Source: DASPNM01 sp035626515 (GTDB taxonomy: Bacteria; Bacteroidota; Bacteroidia; Chitinophagales; Chitinophagaceae). Taken from it: DNA of 8,792 nucleotides. The notes below the pieces were generated by a model. The model was not told where the DNA came from and searched no databases. It saw only the letters and a list, made by a program, of their open reading frames with translations. Within the stretch, counting starts at the first letter, position 1. Each line of letters starts with the position of its first letter. The translations under genes were made by a program, and so were the position numbers. The stretch spans positions 1-8,792 of the forward strand of contig DASPNM010000006.1 of NCBI GenBank assembly GCA_035626515.1, read 5' to 3'. This document shows, piece after piece, positions 6,818 through 8,792 of the stretch.

Positions 6818-7183
6818 TCAATCAATTGATTGAGCAAATCTTAAAGTGTTTCCACTTGGGTCGTCTACATAAAATTCTCTCATTCCCCAAGTTTGGTCTA
6901 TTGGGCTATTATGAACTGGAGAATTCGGACTGTTTGGGACAATTAGCCCACGGTTAATATACTTATTAAATAAGGCATCCAGATCATTAACCTTTATGAC
7001 CACTGGTATACGAGGGGTGCCGTCCATACTTGTAAGTATTATCTCTGCATCACCATTAATTATATCAACTGCCCATTCATCATCCGATTCAGCCGGATAC
7101 TTCAATGTAAAATCAAGTACACCTGTGTAAAAGACAATTGATTCTTTTAAATTATTACAGCGAAGCAGTGGAATTACTTTCAT
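6818..7183 (-). CDS. VOC-family protein, bleomycin-resistance/glyoxalase-like
   Basis: The 121-residue protein is a single VOC unit of two beta-alpha-beta-beta-beta modules. Module one is IPLLRCNNLKESIVFYTGVLDFTLKYP with AEIILTS; module two is IPVVIKVNDLDALFNKYINRG ending in MREFYVDDPSGNTLRFAQ. VOC proteins include glyoxalase I, dioxygenases and drug-binding proteins. Here the usual C-terminal metal ligand (the E of 'GNxLEF') is R115 (NTLRF), and the first strand has R8 where metal enzymes carry His. It is therefore more like the metal-free binding proteins of the bleomycin-resistance type than like an enzyme (inference). The gene is AT-rich, on the minus strand, and lies between two attC-like sites, so it looks like the cargo of a gene cassette of about 707 bp. 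No Shine-Dalgarno sequence is visible; about 160 non-coding bases separate the start from the upstream core. Confidence 0.85.
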   Translation of the reverse strand: MKVIPLLRCNNLKESIVFYTGVLDFTLKYPAESDDEWAVDIINGDAEIILTSMDGTPRIPVVIKVNDLDALFNKYINRGLIVPNSPNSPVHNSPIDQTWGMREFYVDDPSGNTLRFAQSID

Positions 7184-7346
7184 GTCTAACTATTTGGTTT
7201 AATTACGAAACGCTAAAGAAGGACTCTGAACATACTTATTTCCTGCTTTACTTGATACACATACAGCATTAAATAATGTCGCGTAAACTGAGCCAATGTC
7301 CTTTTGTGTTATTAATTTGTTGATTAGGTTGAATTCCAAAGTGACG
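7184..7346. other. Non-coding leader of the VOC cassette
   Basis: This AT-rich stretch separates the VOC start codon from the attC-like core at 7347-7353. No open frame with a recognisable product was seen on either strand, and no convincing TAnnTTTG promoter box with a correctly spaced TTG. It may hold the cassette's own promoter, since cassettes far from an integrase promoter need one, but none can be named. Confidence 0.4.
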
Positions 7347-7543
7347 CACAACGGCCGCAGCTTTGCGTTCGGCAGGGCATTTGGAAAACGTCCAGCCCGG
7401 TACTGCAGCCGATTAAAGATACTGAAGTTGAAAATTTATTCTATTGCTCATCAGTATTCGGTCAGCCGGATATGTAGTTGATAGTAGCACTAAGATGAGG
7501 ATATGTTCGTCGCCCCCTGCTGACGCAAAGCTGAATGTTGGCT
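7347..7543 (-). other. attC-like recombination site 2 (long imperfect inverted repeat)
   Basis: CAGCTTTGCGT (7359-7369) is perfectly complementary to ACGCAAAGCTG (7523-7533). After a small 3x2 internal loop the stem continues with GCAGGG (7373-7378) and CCCTGC (7515-7520). Inside the ~136-base loop lies a nested ATACTGA/TCAGTAT pair (7419-7425, 7451-7457). The outer cores on the minus strand are AGCCAAC (7543-7537) and GTTGTGC (7353-7347), spaced 3 and 5 bases from the stem. The site starts 13 bases after the stop of the 377-residue gene, as attC sites do. It shares sequence with site 1: CAACAT before GCTTTG on one side, and GC...CCGTT on the other. The stem interrupted by a few unpaired bases resembles the extrahelical bases of attC. 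The fit to the core consensus is imperfect. Confidence 0.6.
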
Positions 7544-7556
7544 GTAGTTTTGTATC

Positions 7557-8690
7557 TCAGTCGTCTTCAGCAAAAATTACTAGCTTATTTGTTTTTAATT
7601 CTTGATACTGTTTCGATGTCAGAAATATGATAATTCCGCCTTGTCCGCCTTCATATAATTGATAAAACTGTCCATTGAGATTATTTTCTACCAGGACTTG
7701 TTTAATAAAATCAATTATTGTTGGGTCAATCCAATCATTTTGTTTTTGAAGTATTTTAGAGTAATCTTTATTGTTTAATGAAAATCTTACTGTGACGTCA
7801 GATTTTGAAGCGACGTTGAAGTTGTCAGAAACATTTGTTGGTTGAAAAACTCCATGTGAAATTTCTGAAAGTTTGCGGATGAAGTCTGCATATGGATCAT
7901 TCAAGTTTTCAAGTTCTGTGTCAAACCAATAAGCTACATCAGGGAAGTTAATTATCACATGATTTAGATTCTCCCTATTTTCTTCAAATACTTTTGTCTT
8001 TGCAACTAAGATTTGTTCTTTGGTTAAGTGATTTAAGATGCCAGCTCTGTGCCATCCCGATACTGCGTCTTCGATTTGCTGCTTAGCCAAAAATTTCTTT
8101 TCAGACGGAAAATAACTGCTTAGCCAGACACTTTTTTGAATCTCAAACAACTCATCAGTATAACTTCCATAAACAGGAATTGCCACGCTACCTTTTCGTT
8201 CATAGTATTTTGCGGGATACCAATGGTCTATTTCCTTTTGGCTTAAACCGGTTAGATCAATGTTAGGTGAATCCTTAAACTGTAAACGTCTTGGCTTAAT
8301 TGATGTTTGAATATCTGGTCCATAATCCCACCATTTGGCCCCATTTGCCCAACGTCCATCGAGTGTTCGATAAACGTCATATACTGGGTCGGCCATTTTG
8401 TAAAAGGTATCACCGTCTTGAAGGACAGATAAAAAACAATTTTTGTATCGAGTAAATTTTAATTTATCAACATCATAGTAAGCGAAGAATTCGATAGTGT
8501 CGTTGTCATAATTGCCAAAGATTTTTTCAAGAATTTTGTATTTGAGCTTAACGTAACCTTCTGAGTTTTTGATTGCCGTGTCAGAAGGAACTAGAGTGCC
8601 AACAAATACAAATAACTTATCGCTTTTATTTTGAGAGGAAGAATCCATTGAAAAGAAAATAAGTATAACTAAGGTGAGGGTCAATCGCAT
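7557..8690 (-). CDS. Secreted protein of unknown family (377 aa), cassette-borne
   Basis: I do not recognise this protein. The chosen ATG gives 377 residues and puts an N-terminal signal peptide at the start (MRLTLTLVILIFFSMDSSSQ, likely cut at Q20). An in-frame ATG at 8715-8717 would add nine residues, but those codons run through the recombination core GTTGGCT, so the inner ATG, 12 bases after that core, is preferred. After the signal, KLFVFVGTLVPSD... LKYKILEKIFGNYDNDTIEFFAYYD resembles the beta-strand pattern of small secreted OB/NTR-like domains (weak, by eye). The middle is Trp- and Tyr-rich (GRWANGAKWWDYGPD, KEIDHWYPAKYYERK). The last ~65 residues form a separate alpha/beta-looking part containing YEGGQGGIIIFLTSKQY. 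Base composition is much more AT-rich than the genes at 62-6615, a sign of separate origin. Exported to the periplasm or surface; no function is proposed. Confidence 0.8.
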   Translation of the reverse strand: MRLTLTLVILIFFSMDSSSQNKSDKLFVFVGTLVPSDTAIKNSEGYVKLKYKILEKIFGNYDNDTIEFFAYYDVDKLKFTRYKNCFLSVLQDGDTFYKMADPVYDVYRTLDGRWANGAKWWDYGPDIQTSIKPRRLQFKDSPNIDLTGLSQKEIDHWYPAKYYERKGSVAIPVYGSYTDELFEIQKSVWLSSYFPSEKKFLAKQQIEDAVSGWHRAGILNHLTKEQILVAKTKVFEENRENLNHVIINFPDVAYWFDTELENLNDPYADFIRKLSEISHGVFQPTNVSDNFNVASKSDVTVRFSLNNKDYSKILQKQNDWIDPTIIDFIKQVLVENNLNGQFYQLYEGGQGGIIIFLTSKQYQELKTNKLVIFAEDD

Positions 8691-8702
8691 TTTTAAAATT
8701 AC

Positions 8703-8792
8703 AGCCAACTCGCTCATTGCCGAACTCCAATAAATTTAAACATTTGCAGTCGACTATAAGCGTTTCTAAACGGGTTTTACAGCGGTAGGCAT
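8703..8792 (-). other. Half of a third attC-like site, cut by the window edge
   Basis: AGCCAAC (8703-8709) gives the minus-strand core GTTGGCT, preceded by TCGCTCATTGCCG on the plus strand as the likely stem arm. The same nine bases ACAGCCAAC occur inverted at site 2 (7537-7545), so the 377-residue gene is bounded by matching ends. A short palindrome CGTTT-CT-AAACG lies at 8761-8772. The other arm would lie beyond 8792. No complementary arm was found inside the window, so this call rests on the shared core and gene spacing. Confidence 0.4.

Noticed and set aside
6763..6957. Plus-strand 64-codon frame
   Set aside because: Antisense to the VOC gene's 3' end and starting inside the attC-like core; no support for coding.
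7296..7481. Plus-strand 61-codon frame across the attC-like site 2
   Set aside because: It runs through one inverted-repeat arm and the loop, shows no protein-like pattern, and its existence is explained by chance.
1..8792. CRISPR array, insertion sequence or transposase
   Set aside because: No regularly spaced direct repeats of 25-40 bases and no transposase-like product on either strand; the repeats on the right are inverted pairs of differing sequence.

Overview
The window looks like a chromosomal piece of a member of the Bacteroidota, probably near the Chitinophagia/Sphingobacteriia (inference). The reasons are a large secreted DUF5916 protein with an N-terminal CBM9-like domain, a DUF2911 lipid-free secreted protein, signal peptides ending in 'SxAQ'-like sites, weak or absent Shine-Dalgarno sequences, a perfect TAnnTTTG-type -7 promoter box, and a tRNA gene without an encoded CCA end.

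Layout. Positions 62-1421 (minus) hold a two-gene regulatory operon: an ECF-like sigma factor followed, with an 8-base overlap, by a one-pass membrane protein with an anti-sigma-like N-terminus and a TPR-like C-terminus. Divergent from it, 1508-2005 (plus) encodes the iron-sulfur co-chaperone HscB. A CorA-type Mg2+/Co2+ channel (2013-2969, minus) converges on hscB with only 7 bases between stops. Next come the 887-residue DUF5916 protein (3135-5798, plus), a tRNA-Leu(CAA) gene (5870-5953), a heptanucleotide repeat, and a DUF2911 protein (6049-6615, plus). All of this is GC-balanced to GC-rich, ordinary core-type DNA.

From about 6640 to the right edge the character changes. The DNA is clearly AT-richer (60-base samples: 18 G+C at 7561-7620 against 39 at 3241-3300). 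Two unrelated minus-strand genes, a VOC/bleomycin-resistance-like protein and a 377-residue secreted protein of unknown family, are separated and bounded by long imperfect inverted repeats. Their outer ends read ...AAC on one side and GTT... on the other. Read on the minus strand, each gene begins shortly after a GTT core and is followed by an AAC...hairpin...GTT unit. This is the architecture of integron gene cassettes with attC sites. Two complete candidate sites (6640-6771 and 7347-7543) and half of a third (8703-8792) are visible. No integrase is present, so if the reading is right this is the end of a cassette array whose integrase is elsewhere or absent. This is the most interesting part of the window.

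The left-hand genes are unrelated housekeeping and envelope functions; only the sigma/anti-sigma pair clearly works as a unit.
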